Source of the DNA: Notospermus geniculatus
Lineage: Eukaryota; Nemertea; Pilidiophora; Heteronemertea; Lineidae
Assembly: GCA_002633025.1 (NCBI GenBank)
Contig: NMRB01000946.1
Location: 15,849-79,848 of the forward strand
Direction: 5' to 3'
DNA length: 64,000 bases
Positions 33,040 through 44,413 of this stretch are shown one piece after another. The position numbers and the translations under genes were made by a program. Under the pieces are notes generated by a model. It was not told the origin of the DNA. It did no database searches and was given only the letters and a program-made list of their open reading frames with translations. The first letter of the stretch is position 1; each line of letters opens with the position of its first letter.

Positions 33040-34211
33040 TATTTCAGGCAATGCTTGTAAGGTTGTAAGGAGACAAAGACAGAACATATTTCTGTGAACT
33101 GTCACCCCGCATCCTTGGCAATACTTCTGACATCTACTTTTTCCTGCGCAGCACTGAAAGCTACATTTACTTTCACGTAACTGACGATTTCCCTGCCTTC
33201 TTTGTCAAAAAGTAAATCGCTGATAATTATAGCCGTTTACAGCGCATCAAAACTCAGGGTTGGCTACTTGACGATGTTAGCTTTGAAGACATAACGCGAT
33301 AGGAATCCATCAATTACCGGCTGACAGGTGGTTTCACCATCGATCATTTCTGTCGATCTCTTGGCATAATTGGCCTTGAAATCTGTGATAAAAACCCACG
33401 TCAGTTGTCGATCTTTACTTGGGAATCACATAATCACAAAAGGGTCTCAAAAGGCAAGGATCTGAAATCGTTCGCTTCTCGTGACGAACAGTCTACACAC
33501 GGAACTGCGGCAGTCTTCTCACTATATGCGAACTTGGTGACGGCGTTCGGTATCGCAACTTCTTTGCTTGTCTTCTGTGCTTTTTGTTTGTTTTGAACTC
33601 ATCAGAAAATGAACGACACTGAAGAGGCCATATATAAGCAGCTCAATACGATTGCAAACATTTTCTACAGCCGCCGGAACAGCTCCTTTGCGAGATCTCT
33701 TGCTGTAAGATGAATTTTGTGTTCACTCAGTACCTGGTTTCGCCAGTACTGCTTGATATGTATGACCTTCGAGTAACTGTAGTTGTTAACATTGATCCTC
33801 AACGCTGTGTCCACTTTTGTGATTACAAAGTTAAGTGTGCTTAAAATGCAATAAACCACGTCTGCTTCTAAAGTACTGCAACATTGTATAGGAATCCAGC
33901 TCGGGTCTGACGTGGATCGACGACAAACACGAATACAACAGCTCGATGAAGTCGCTCCTTCATCGTCACAATGGCGCAGAGAGGAAGGAATTTATGAAGC
34001 AATTTCCTTATGTTTTAGTCACATAATGGATGTTCCTGCATTTTTTAATCAAAATCGATAAACTGCATTATGCAGACAATTCAAACAGAACTACATTTCT
34101 TGTGTATAGATTGATAATTGGCAGGTTGTAGTCACTTGTGGGTCTTCGCTCTGCATGATGTAGATTCATCGAGAATCACAACGATATCACTCCGGTAAGT
34201 AGGCGATGGGC

Positions 34212-34341
34212 AAATTGATAGTTCCTCACCAGCAAGTGTGCGGAACGGAAAATGCTTTATTTCTCACCGCTGGTTCCGAACAAAACATTTTCCGCTGGCA
34301 CACTGGTCGGTGAGGAAGAAGTATGATGCCCCTATCAATTG
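34212..34341. mobile_element. Palindromic element with AATTGATAG ends
   Basis: The left half (CAAATTGATAG...CCTCACCAGCAAGTGTGCGGAACGG) pairs with the right half (CCGCTGGCACACTGGTCGGTGAGGAA...CTATCAATTG) with short indels. About 130 bases, non-coding. Confidence 0.75.
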
Positions 34342-34441
34342 CTTGTGCAGACGATCATGATCGGACGATCTCCGCAGACAACCACGAGTGACCACATGCT
34401 CATGCGCAGACGGTTAATTTCTTCCGTACTGTGCAATAGAT

Positions 34442-34591
34442 GAGTTTCGCTAGCAGCCATCTTGCTAAAATTAGGTCATCACCTTGGAGATTTCGCCCAC
34501 CGGGGGATGTGAGAACCAATCATCTCTCACTCAGGAAGAAAATCACCATGGTGATGACATAATTTTGGCAAGATGGCTGCTAGCGAAGCTC
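34442..34591. mobile_element. Palindromic MITE, GCTAGCAGCCATCTTG family, copy 2
   Basis: The ends GAGTTTCGCTAGCAGCC and GGCTGCTAGCGAAGCTC are inverted, with AAAATTAGGTCATCACC in the left arm. Same interior as the copies at 8818 and 57941. Confidence 0.92.
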
Positions 34592-35759
34592 CTCCGTACT
34601 TGACGTTTCTTAGCCAAATGGCCACTGCGTCAGCGATATTCTTTGTTTGGTATTATTTACAACGGAAAAAGTCAGCACAAAGCCACTCCTTCGGAAATAC
34701 CCTCTCTTGTGTGCAGCCGGAATCATGGAGTTTGGTCTGACTGTTTAACACCACAAAAAGATCACATTTTGCCATCGAAGACGATCGATTCCGATGAAGG
34801 TTATCATCAGAGAAAAACGCTACGTAATGAAATCGTGGAACATTCCGATGGTTTAGGAGGATAAGAAATTGAACGTTTTGCAAAACAAACATCGGGATAC
34901 ACTACGTCAAACAAAGCCGTCGGTCGGTTTATTTTCATTCTTGATACAAGGTTTCATCGCGTATCTGTTGGATTACTTTGCAGATGGAAAAAAATTTGGA
35001 GAAATCCACGGCCGGTGCAATATCCTGTCTTGATGTTTGTTTACAACGGGTGTACACAGTTCGGCTGATAATAAACAACTTCTCGTTGCGGAAGTAAGCA
35101 GCAACTAAGTCATCGATTTGAATATAGAACTGATCCAGCGATTTTTGGCACTTCCTTGAATGTTATTCCGGATCTGCCTACCGTTTTTGGTAATGTTGTA
35201 TTTCTTTAGGAGGCACGTGTTGCTTTATAAACAGTCTTGGCAGTCATTTCGTCACGAAGTGTTTACCAGATACCTGATTTGACAAAGTAGAAGTTTCATG
35301 TACAAGGCACCATTTGCAATAATCCCCAGGAATGAAAAGATGAAAAGCTGCTTCCAGGTATGATATTGATGTAGTTCATGGCGAGGTCGGCAGTCAACAT
35401 GATGCGATACGTAGAGCCAACTTAACAGGTGGTCTGAGCGCTGAGAGAGAAAATTGGCCTCGGACACACGTATGGTACCATTGGGAATTTGCAATCACAT
35501 TCCTGTTGAATAATTTAGACACCTTATACGTAATTCAGACGCCTATATACCAACAATATCACAAACCCAAACAAAACACGCCGTGAGGAGGAGTTATTTG
35601 CAGACCATGAATCCCCTGGGCGCCAGACAATTGGAAGATAGCCTCAATGTTAGGTAATGGCTGAAAATAATCGGATACAAAGGTATCCAATCGGTCGAGG
35701 GATTGCTGACGAAAAGGGATGAGTCTCAGGACGAGGTGCTTGGTTCAAAACAACGCAAT

Positions 35760-37053
35760 TCATATTGTATGAAGTCCTAAGTCATCGTCTTCGTCGCTCG
35801 ATTCCGCCAACGCCGCATCGATACCTTTCGTCATCAGAATCCAATTTCTCTTCATCCGGTCACTTTTCAAATACGCAACTTCAGCCTCTTTTCGGGCTTT
35901 TTTAATGGCCTCGACATTCTCCAAAAACGCTGTAATTCTCTTCTCCAAAGGTTCCTTCCGTTTTGGTTTCATTTTATCCTCCATGATTTCCCTCATGACA
36001 GCTTGGTTAGGATCTGCATTGGTTTCGTCGGCGAAGTGAGCTCTGTGCTGTGTCACGCCGTCTGACGTCTGGTTCTCGTGGCCACCACTTTCTTGTTTCG
36101 CAACAGAATGAGCGTCAGCCGCGGTGTTGTGTCCATCAGTTTGTTCAAGATGATAATGGACTATCTTGGCCTCCATGACGTCTTGTTCGTTTGGAACGCT
36201 GTCTTTCTTTGTTCGTTCTCGTCTGCGGCGGTGCAGTCTCTGTTTACCTCTTGATTCCAAGTCAACGCGCTGGCCTGGCGGGGCCGACATTGCCATGCGT
36301 CCGCTCAAGGTCATATCTCGGAAATGTCTAAAAAGGAAGTGTGAAAAAACATCTGTCATTGCAGCCTAATGGCCACTCCTTTGATCATTCAAGGACTGAT
36401 TTCAACTGATTGGCTGGCACAATTTTGGCCGATTGTAATCTCATCAATTTGAACAAGTGACTGATATGAAATTGATGACCAGGCTGGCCTCGTGATCAAC
36501 AGGTGCGTGTTAAAATGAAATCTACGTTGTTTGAATTCGCACACTTCCCCCTACATACCTGTGGGTATGAGTGGGCTATAAGTTGGGGACATGTTGGGAG
36601 TGGACACATGGTTCTACCCTCTGAAACTCACTTCAAGTATATCGGATCCTTATCCGAGTCTCGTTTCTTTATATCATGGAGGAGATTCAAGACCTCGAGT
36701 CTCTCATAATTGAGTGTGTTCATCTTGGCAGACTTCTGACGTTCGACCACGGCTAAGGTGTGACGAAGGCTGAGATCTGCCAGGTTGTTCTTGTTGCTGA
36801 CCTGGGCACGTGCCTGTGGGGATGGCTGGGTCGGGTCGATCATCCTGGAAGGGATGTTTGAAGTAAGAAAATCAAAATGAGTCAAGGTTCTTCGCATTCT
36901 ATAAACTTTTGTCTTTTGTCCTCGTCAACACCAATTGTAAGATGTTGGAAATTCACGAAAGAAAACTCACCCAGCACTTCCCCGCCGTCCCCTCGAACTG
37001 CCGCATTCTATCTTCGGCCAATGCTCAAACTGCATAGAATCCACGATTTCCAT
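35760..37053 (-). CDS. Three-exon gene for a 287-residue charged protein, unrecognised
   Basis: A complete gene on the minus strand. Exon 1 is 37053-36971 (27 codons plus two bases, starting MEIVDSMQFEHW), exon 2 is 36844-36632 and exon 3 is 36327-35760. Donors are GTGAGT twice, acceptors TTCCAG and TTTTTAG, and phases match throughout (864 nt). I do not recognise the family. Visible parts: a Leu/Lys-rich helical segment with NYERLEVLNLLHDI (roughly residues 75-99), a basic cluster KQRLHRRRRERTKK at 127-140 that could be a nuclear localisation signal, a polar low-complexity middle (150-210), a predicted charged helix at about 215-261 (LEKRITAFLENVEAIKKARK) and an acidic end, ESSDEDDDLG. There is no signal peptide or membrane segment, so a cytosolic or nuclear protein is likely. 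ATG at 37053 is the first in frame; a second at residue 7 is possible. Confidence 0.78.
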
Positions 37054-37868
37054 TTTGACAGATGAGATTATGGTAGAAGTTTCAATTCGTTAGAAAAGGA
37101 TGGCAAATGTATAGTTATAGTCTTGCTGAGACCACTTGTTGTAACCTTATGTCATTAGATACATCACATCATAAGCCAAAGAGCAGAGCGATAGAGAGAT
37201 AAACAACAACAGCACAGTGGAAGATCAGACTTCAAACTGTCGGTAAACATTGAACACAACTTTATTCTTCTCATAGCGTTTGCTTTTGATTCGCCTATGA
37301 TTTCCTCGCACATCGCTGACTCCCATCACTGCCGATACTTAGATGATCAAATCTCTGTAGAAGAGCAACGAAGCAAGTGTCCTGCTATCTGTTCCACTTC
37401 GTCACGGTTACCGCCCGGGCTGAAGACATCCTTTCTTTTTCTGTGTGAGACCCGGAACACGGTTATGGATTCATGGCGGCCATTGCTGAACAACCAGAGC
37501 AAGTCGTCGTGGTTGCATAGGCCTTCTCTTTTCGGATATCAGTGCGGATCGCTAGTCTATTTATGGTTTACTACGACGGTGATAAAAGGTACACTTTCGC
37601 AAACACAACGTTCCGCTTTAGTAAAAGTATTAGTTCATTGAGTCATATGAATATGGACTAGCGAATGCTTTTACTTCAGATTTGTACAGCATTGCCTAGT
37701 GCATTTGTATTGCAAAATTCAAGTAAAAGCATTTACAAGTTTTTATCCATATGACCCATTGATGAAAGAGGAAGGGTCGGCGGTAAACTGAATAGAGCTA
37801 TTTCATGATGGCCAGGGAGAGCTATGTGCATTTTGTAGTAGAAGGCCTATGGGTGAAGCCGTCTTCTT

Positions 37869-38114
37869 GTGGCACTTTGCCCAAGTATATTGCGTTGCTC
37901 ATTTGTAAAATGTCAGATGCCCCATGCCGTGATCAGGAAATGGGGAAGGAAAATGAAAGGAAGTTTCGCGACCAACAATCACGATGTAGTCCTCCTTAAC
38001 GTCATCCCTACCTCCATTACCACCGAACGATGTGACGAGTTACGAATGGCCGCCCTTTCACTGGAAGAGGCACAAGAAACAGAGGTTGTCATGGATGCCA
38101 AACACATAATCTGA
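37869..38114 (+). CDS. Possible small coding region, unrecognised
   Basis: The last 45 or so codons (from about 37978, HDVVLLNVIPTSITTERCDE) have coding-like, acidic, helix-prone composition and end at TGA 38114. An AATAAA at 38237-38242 follows at normal distance. Upstream the situation is unclear: a second frame (MSDAPCRDQEMGKENERK) overlaps it and would need a frame change to join. It may be the 3' exon of an unseen gene or chance. Confidence 0.25.
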   Translation: MALCPSILRCSFVKCQMPHAVIRKWGRKMKGSFATNNHDVVLLNVIPTSITTERCDELRMAALSLEEAQETEVVMDAKHII

Positions 38115-38236
38115 ACGTATTGAGAGAAAAGAGCAAATGGACAGCACTCTACCACTTCACCATAACTCAAGGACGGGAGTTGATTACTTCGTGTTTTGTA
38201 ACTTTTCTTGAGGAGTAACGTGTTTGTCGGGGTTTC

Positions 38237-38242
38237 AATAAA
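38237..38242 (+). terminator. Candidate polyadenylation signal
   Basis: AATAAA within TTTCAATAAAAAC, about 125 bases after the stop of the possible exon ending at 38114. It is the only support that this frame is transcribed. Confidence 0.25.
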
Positions 38243-39415
38243 AACACACTGAAACCTCTGACACCTATTGGACGGGCCGGTACTGTCCTTAGTTGAGAGG
38301 TGGCCTCAATATACAGAGATCAAAATGAACTCAGATGAGACCGATTTGGACTTAACTCTGCTGTACATGATAGAAAGGCGTCACCAGAGTCCGGGTTTCC
38401 GTAAAGCTGCATCACAATAGACGATATCGCAAGTGGTCTCCTTGGCACCGAGCAAAATCGGCTGTTGACGCCAGGTGTGCGCTGGACAGCGATGGTGGAA
38501 TCTTCTCGCCAGCGGTGCTGGCCCATTATTAAACAATACCAAAACCGATATCGCCTTGTCTGCATCAGCATTTATTCATAAACATTTTAACAATTTCCCT
38601 CACAAAAGTATGTTTTGTAGCCTATGTTTGACGTCAAGACGTTGTCATTACGTAAACATGTTCTGACTTTCTTATCAGTGTCGAAGCTTCCCACAGCTCA
38701 AATTTTTAAACCCTACGCGCAGATGTCAAGTTATAAAACTTCTAGTCCTAAAAAGCTGTACCGTTACTCTTGGAATTAATTTCTCGACTGCGCAATATGA
38801 TTTGCATACTACATAATAAACGAGCAGCTGAGTTGAATATGTTGTAGCAACCATTAAAGCCATCATGTGCAAAATATAGTTTGTAATCAAACGATTGGTC
38901 CTATTACAACAGCAGACCTCGCTCTGATAGGCCGAACCATTCTTAAATCGTGATATATGAAATCGACCTGGCCACAGAACAACAACTTAAAAATGCAGTG
39001 GTATAAATTAGTTATCATAGACTTACAAGCTGTCGTCCCGGGAGCTCAGATGTTGTTACTCTGAGCGCGTTGGTGGCAATTCTCGTGGAGGTATCAAATC
39101 GAATATCACTCGAGCCACTCCACAACCGGGGAATCATTCCATTCGTAGAGGAGAGGAGTGACACTGATTGTGACATTCATGTAAGTAGATACTTCAGCAG
39201 TTATCACCTTCAATTGATAGAAATATCTGTGTTGGTTGTTTTCACAACAGGTGAAGAGGCCACTTCCCTGCTAGAGACTCGCCATCTCATTATATCGAGC
39301 AGTCCTTTCGGCCTCGCTCGAGATAAGTTTTCTCGGTTCCCTGTTTACTTCTCAATAAGATCAGGGCCGTGATCAGGGTTTCCTGCCAAGGTTGATGTTG
39401 TCAGGTACTTTGGAT

Positions 39416-39545
39416 CTTAGGCTGACTTTCATCGACACGAACACGCAGCAGGCGAACAATGGTTTCACAAAGGATTCATCCCAATGAAACCTTTGTTCGC
39501 CTGCGTGTTCGTGTCGCGTGTCATCCGATGTAAAATCAGCCTTAG
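39416..39545. repeat. Inverted repeat, GACACGAACACGCAGGCGAACAA arms
   Basis: Left CTTAGGCTGA...TCGACACGAACACGCAG-CAG-GCGAACAA pairs with right TTGTTCGCCTGCGTGTTCGTGTCG...TCAGCCTTAG. The left arm has a three-base insertion. About 130 bases, probably a MITE. Confidence 0.85.
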
Positions 39546-42501
39546 GGTACGGGCCTTGGGGTGAGGGGTCTGCAGCTGCGGTTATGATTGTTTCGGAATT
39601 CCAAGAGTCTTTTGTCCATTGTCAGCAACACTGTTGAAAAATCTGCGTGTGCAAAAGTTGGCATTCGCTTTATTTGCTTGTAACCGTTTTGTGTCCCGTA
39701 GAGCTGATCTTGTATGGTAGCTGAGCTCTCTTAAATGCTCCCAAGAGTGTTGTGTAAGACCTTCGAAGATCGCGTTGACAGATGTTAATCTTGGATGCTG
39801 GGCCATATAAGACTCAGCTTCAGCGTCAGATCAACCATTGGGAAGTTTGATTTCAATCGCGTTCAGTCGCGGCACTGTTTAATGTTCGAGAATTTTAAAA
39901 CTCATTACAGCAACTCGCTTATGGATGGTTTGCAGTTCTGGTGGTACTGTTTAATTAGTCTGGCTACATGGTGGATCTCTTTGTCATTCATCACGGTGCC
40001 TTTAATATATTGAATGTGTTAAGAGCAACTGGGATATCGTCAATCATAGTAACTATGTTGAGAGCAATTCGGTGAGATTTAAGAGGCCCATAACTAGTGT
40101 GTTGATTCACGGGGATGGAACTGGTGTTTGCCCTCGAAAGACAAGCTTTGATAAGGAGGGCATTCCTATCATACCTCTGGCCAAGGAGATATTACCCTGC
40201 CAAGAGACTAACAACAAAGGACATAACTATAAACAAGAATTCGTGATGAATCTTTGATATAACATTGGATCATGACAACAATTCGTCTAGTTTATGGACG
40301 GACATCATTGTGTTTGCTGAGAGAGGTAAATATAAAAGTAGGCCGTCGGATATTCTCACCATTTTATCCAATCTCGTGTTTGCCAGCCTACCTTAATACG
40401 CCCTGTCTGCTGTTGGTAGAACAGGTTGTTGAGGAGAGAAAAAAGAGGGATTGTATGTATATAGCTGTATACTAAGTACATGTATACACATAACGGCTTC
40501 AGCTGACACCACAGTTTATCGACTGTAACTGGTCAAAGGTTTTCATCAGATGTTGGAGATGGGCATGGCTGGTTTGTCTGCATGTTTCAATGGATACACG
40601 CAGGTTTGCATTTTCCTCAGATCTTTTTCAAGTCGCTTTCTACCATTCACATTTCATTACTTTCTCCTTTCAAACATCTTATATCCTTTATTGTGTTGCC
40701 AACTTCATTTACCATTTTGCATATAAATTGCATTTAACGCGTTGAAAGTGGGTATTGATATTTAAAAACGTGAAGAACAAAGACGCATTAATTATTTCAT
40801 GTGATTGTATTAAGGCTGAGTCGCTTGAGTTTCTGGTTTCGATCGGCATTTGCCGATTGCTAATGTCAATGATCTTACCATTAAGTTTGTACCATCTTCT
40901 GTAGGTAGGATTTTCATTTATTGCCTCATTTTCCAAAAAAAACTAAGGTGAAATTGTCTCTAAAGTCCATTTGATATCGGCGTATGCAGAGACTCAGAGT
41001 ATCAGCATCAAAAGAATGTTCCAATGATACAGACCTGGGAATTGAAGCTATCGGGCTATTGGAACAAGAAAAAATTTTACAAACATATGAAGTGGAAACA
41101 TCCTCTTGAGAGGCTAATGTTAGGAACAGATTGAAATTGGCCGGTGAGTTGCAATCAAAAAAGTTTGGGAAAATAAATAGAAATGCTTATATATAGTTGG
41201 TGGGGCAGGGTACCTGAATAAGTCGCAATAACTATCTATTTACTCCTCTATTGAACAACCTGGTATATTAATACAACTGCGAGTCAGTGGTAGATCTAAC
41301 TTTCACCGACAATATCAGAGTTGAGTGCCCGCTGTTGAGCACCACAGGAATCGTTGAGAATAGAAAAACATATGAAGTGTTACGCCTACAGAGTAGAGGA
41401 GGCTCATAATGATGGTGACATATACATTATGACAGAAGCGAAAATTAACCATGATTTTCTACAAAATAGATAGTCCCAAAAATGTAACGTGTAGCATTGT
41501 GATGTCCCTGCCGTGAAAACCTTTTGACTGTATGTTGACGACATAAAAAATCCTTCATTACTTATTGAATAAAGTGATGGCATATTTTGCAATTATGCAT
41601 TTTACCAACAAATCATCATTAAAATTAACTGATGATTTGTTTAAGAAATGAATTCTTAACGTTCTGTTATCGGGATTCCATTAGAGGGCGTCTCGAGTCT
41701 GGCACGTCAGCAAAAGTATTGTTAAATACATGTAGATTAGAAATGGATGAAGGACATTTCGACGTAGTCCTACGCAAAAAATCCTTGGCAACTACATACA
41801 TAGCTGTTACAAAATACCTCCTGAGACAGTAACAAGTAAATATTTGAGCATCCGAATCGAAATGGTGCAATTGCATTATTGAATTCAGCATGAACAGTTG
41901 TTAAGATGAACCAAATGGATTGCCTAAGACACTTGGGATGCTAATTTAGGGAGAACTAATTACATGGCCAGTTCAGGATCGTCTGCATCCACTTGAGTAA
42001 GGCTTCAGAGAATTGGATGAATTGATTACCAGAACTTAATCAGAATTTATAAAAACGACGTGTCGTCGTTAGACCTCTTAAGGGAACGTGAATGAAAGCA
42101 ATTAAGAAAGACAACCGAGGTAGCAATTGAGCACATTTATTGATTTTACCTACGTCCCGATGGAAAGAAATGTCTTCAGTGGAGTTTCTTAAGTTGAACT
42201 GTGGGGATTTAGTTATTTTCAAGTATTATGGCTTAATTGAGACTACGCGCGTTGATTTGCAAAGTAAACGAAATGATTTTTTTGCAACGTAGCTCATATC
42301 GAGAAACTGTTGGTATCATAGTTTCAATCAATCATCTCATGGCAGTCTTCTTGTCATTGCTCTGCAGAGAAAACCATTATTATGTTCAAAATTCTCTTAT
42401 GAATTCGTCATTCGTTGCTCCTTGCAGAAATCGCTACCTTCATGAGTTTAAAATCATCCGGGATCGCCACATTTTTGGTCATTTCTTTCAGAATACGTTC
42501 C

Positions 42502-42745
42502 AGGTAATCAGTGGTTCATAGCGCTCGCTCCTTACCTCACCGCACACAAACATCCTGAGGTAATCAGTGGTTCATAGCGCTCGCTCCTTACCTCACCGCA
42601 CACAAACAACCTGAGGTAATCAGTGGTTCATAGCGCTCGCTCCTTACCTCACCGCACACAAACATCCTGAGGTAATCAGCGGTTCATTGCGCTCGCTCCT
42701 AACGTCACCGCCCACATCCTGAGGTAATCAGTGGTTCGTTACCTC
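42502..42745. repeat. Tandem array, 56-bp unit, about 4.3 copies
   Basis: AGGTAATCAGTGGTTCATAG recurs at 42502, 42558, 42614 and 42670 (exact 56-base steps) and again at 42722 after a shortened unit. The last unit changes to GGTTCGTTACCTCCTCAGGATG, which is partly the complement of the unit edge. Confidence 0.95.
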
Positions 42746-43502
42746 CTCAGGATGAATACGTTCGCGATTTCTCCAAGTGTACATGTAGAAGAACAATTTA
42801 GTATCTGAACGATTGCACACGGTGCCAGAAAACTCATTGGAAAACACTTGAAAACGACTGACCTTCTTTGATTGGCTTGGTCAGTTGAACTCGACATTTG
42901 ATTCTCAATGGCGTCATTGTTATTCCCATCGGTCCTGTTGACACGTGTTTACCAGCTGCTGTCCTCTGACTCGTTAATAACCTCTTATGTTTTCCAATAT
43001 TGATCGAGGAAGCTGGCAGCCAGGCATCAGAAAGCTTTCAAACGAATGTAGTTCGTATGTGACCGATCGGACTGGCCTTGAGTCCATCTGGATCTGAAAA
43101 CATGCGCCTGTCTCCAGTAAGCCTATACCACATCCACGCGGTCCGAATCAGCATACCAACGATTCGAGGGGAAATTGGACCTTCGCAAACAAATTCAATA
43201 ATATAATTTGTTTGTAACATATGGCCGAAATCGAACGCATCCACTCCTTGCTTCAGACCATTACTTACTTTCAGTTGCAACAGTATGGACACTGATGAAC
43301 TCTTGATGTATTCGTTGAGAAACTAACCTTTGATATCTTTAGATGATGGCTGTAAACCTTAATACCAATGCTGTAATCTGCAGTTTACGGCGCCGACTTC
43401 GTAAGAGGTTGCAAGATGCAACCTTTCCTTGGGCCATCCAAGGCTATTCTAAGACCAGAATATCTGGCTCGATGTTAAAAGTGGTACTGCCAGTTTTAGG
43501 CA

Positions 43503-43672
43503 GGTGTAACGTTTTTCAGTGTGGCCGTTTTTCTGTGTGATTTCCATTGTTCGGAACACACTGGGAAACGGACTCGCTGTTTCTCTGTCGCTCATTGTTA
43601 AGTCGCTGCGTATTCCGTCAATCTATTGAAATGTCACACTGGCACACGGGCCACACTGAAAAACGTTACACC
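43503..43672. mobile_element. MITE with GGTGTAACGTTTTTCAGTGT ends
   Basis: Perfect 24-base terminal inverted repeats (GGTGTAACGTTTTTCAGTGT plus GGCC), 170 bases in total, non-coding. Single copy in this window. Confidence 0.92.
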
Positions 43673-44397
43673 GGCGGTTAGGACAGGCTCTGATATGCAC
43701 GCCTGCCATCTGTATCGAAACTACGGAACTATCTTAACGAATTCACCAAATCGATGAAAGGCCAACAACGAAGAACTTTATCAGAGCAGCTTTTCTTCAA
43801 CCACTTCTTCAACATGATTACTCAGAATTAAATGTATTGATCAGTGCCGTTCGTGATCACCATTTTTACAAAAATAGGTCCCCAGCCCAGGCAGAAGAAG
43901 TGATTGCTGCCAATTACGAAAGACAACCGTGGCTGCAATCAGATCCGCCCATCAATTTTTCATCAACTACTGCGCTGATGTAAAAAACGTTACTTTCATT
44001 ACAGTTTTGTGAAATTTACGCCGGTCAGGTTTACCCTTCGAATTAGTTAAATTGCCAACGTTAATTTGCTAACTTTCTGATTTTTTTCGGCCTAAACTTC
44101 AGATGTTATCCGAACGGCCATAAAGTACCCAGGGACATTAGCTACTGCGTACATTGCACATCTATCATTGTCTTAATAAGCTTACTTTAATGATATTGCC
44201 CTGGTCCTGCCTTGTCGATTTGACAAAGACTGATGGGAGATCGCGACTGTTGTAATCTTAAATCCCTTCTTTAGCAAGTTAAGTTCAAGAGAGTTAAGAC
44301 GCCTGACCTCAGTGCATCAAGAGTGGACCTGGCAAGATCCAAACGTGATGTAACACAGGACCTTCGATCTCCGAACGTACGGCCGGATCTTTACACA

Positions 44398-44413
44398 NNN
44401 NNNNNNNNNNNNN
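44398..44413. other. Short assembly gap (16 N)
   Basis: Sixteen undetermined bases. Isolated single N bases also occur at 21071 and 23346. Confidence 0.97.

Larger units (their letters stand above)
16999..35759. other. Large region without a supported gene
   Basis: About 18.7 kb between the ENPP stop and the next gene. Open frames are short, unspliced-looking and match no family I recognise. Contents, listed separately: a minisatellite (18215-18545), TATAGAGGC-ended MITEs (19122, 19770, 26085), a long hairpin (20423), a 447-bp near-duplicate block at a lone N (22896-23784), a 160-bp palindrome (24864), a gap (30363-31050) flanked by 181-bp direct repeats, a CTG-rich run (32728) and MITEs at 32857, 34212 and 34442. 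A TGATTTTGTC-rich run is at 24279-24345. Confidence 0.6.

Noticed and set aside
32651-33060. Cysteine- and leucine-rich frames
   Set aside because: Artefacts of the CTG-type triplet repeat and the adjoining MITE.
42502-42745. Repeats with regular spacing considered as a CRISPR array
   Set aside because: The units are contiguous with no unique spacers, in a eukaryotic genome; it is a minisatellite.
43038-43292. 84-codon minus frame (AWMWYRLTGDRRMFSDPDG)
   Set aside because: Composition is plausible but there is no motif, start context or splice support.
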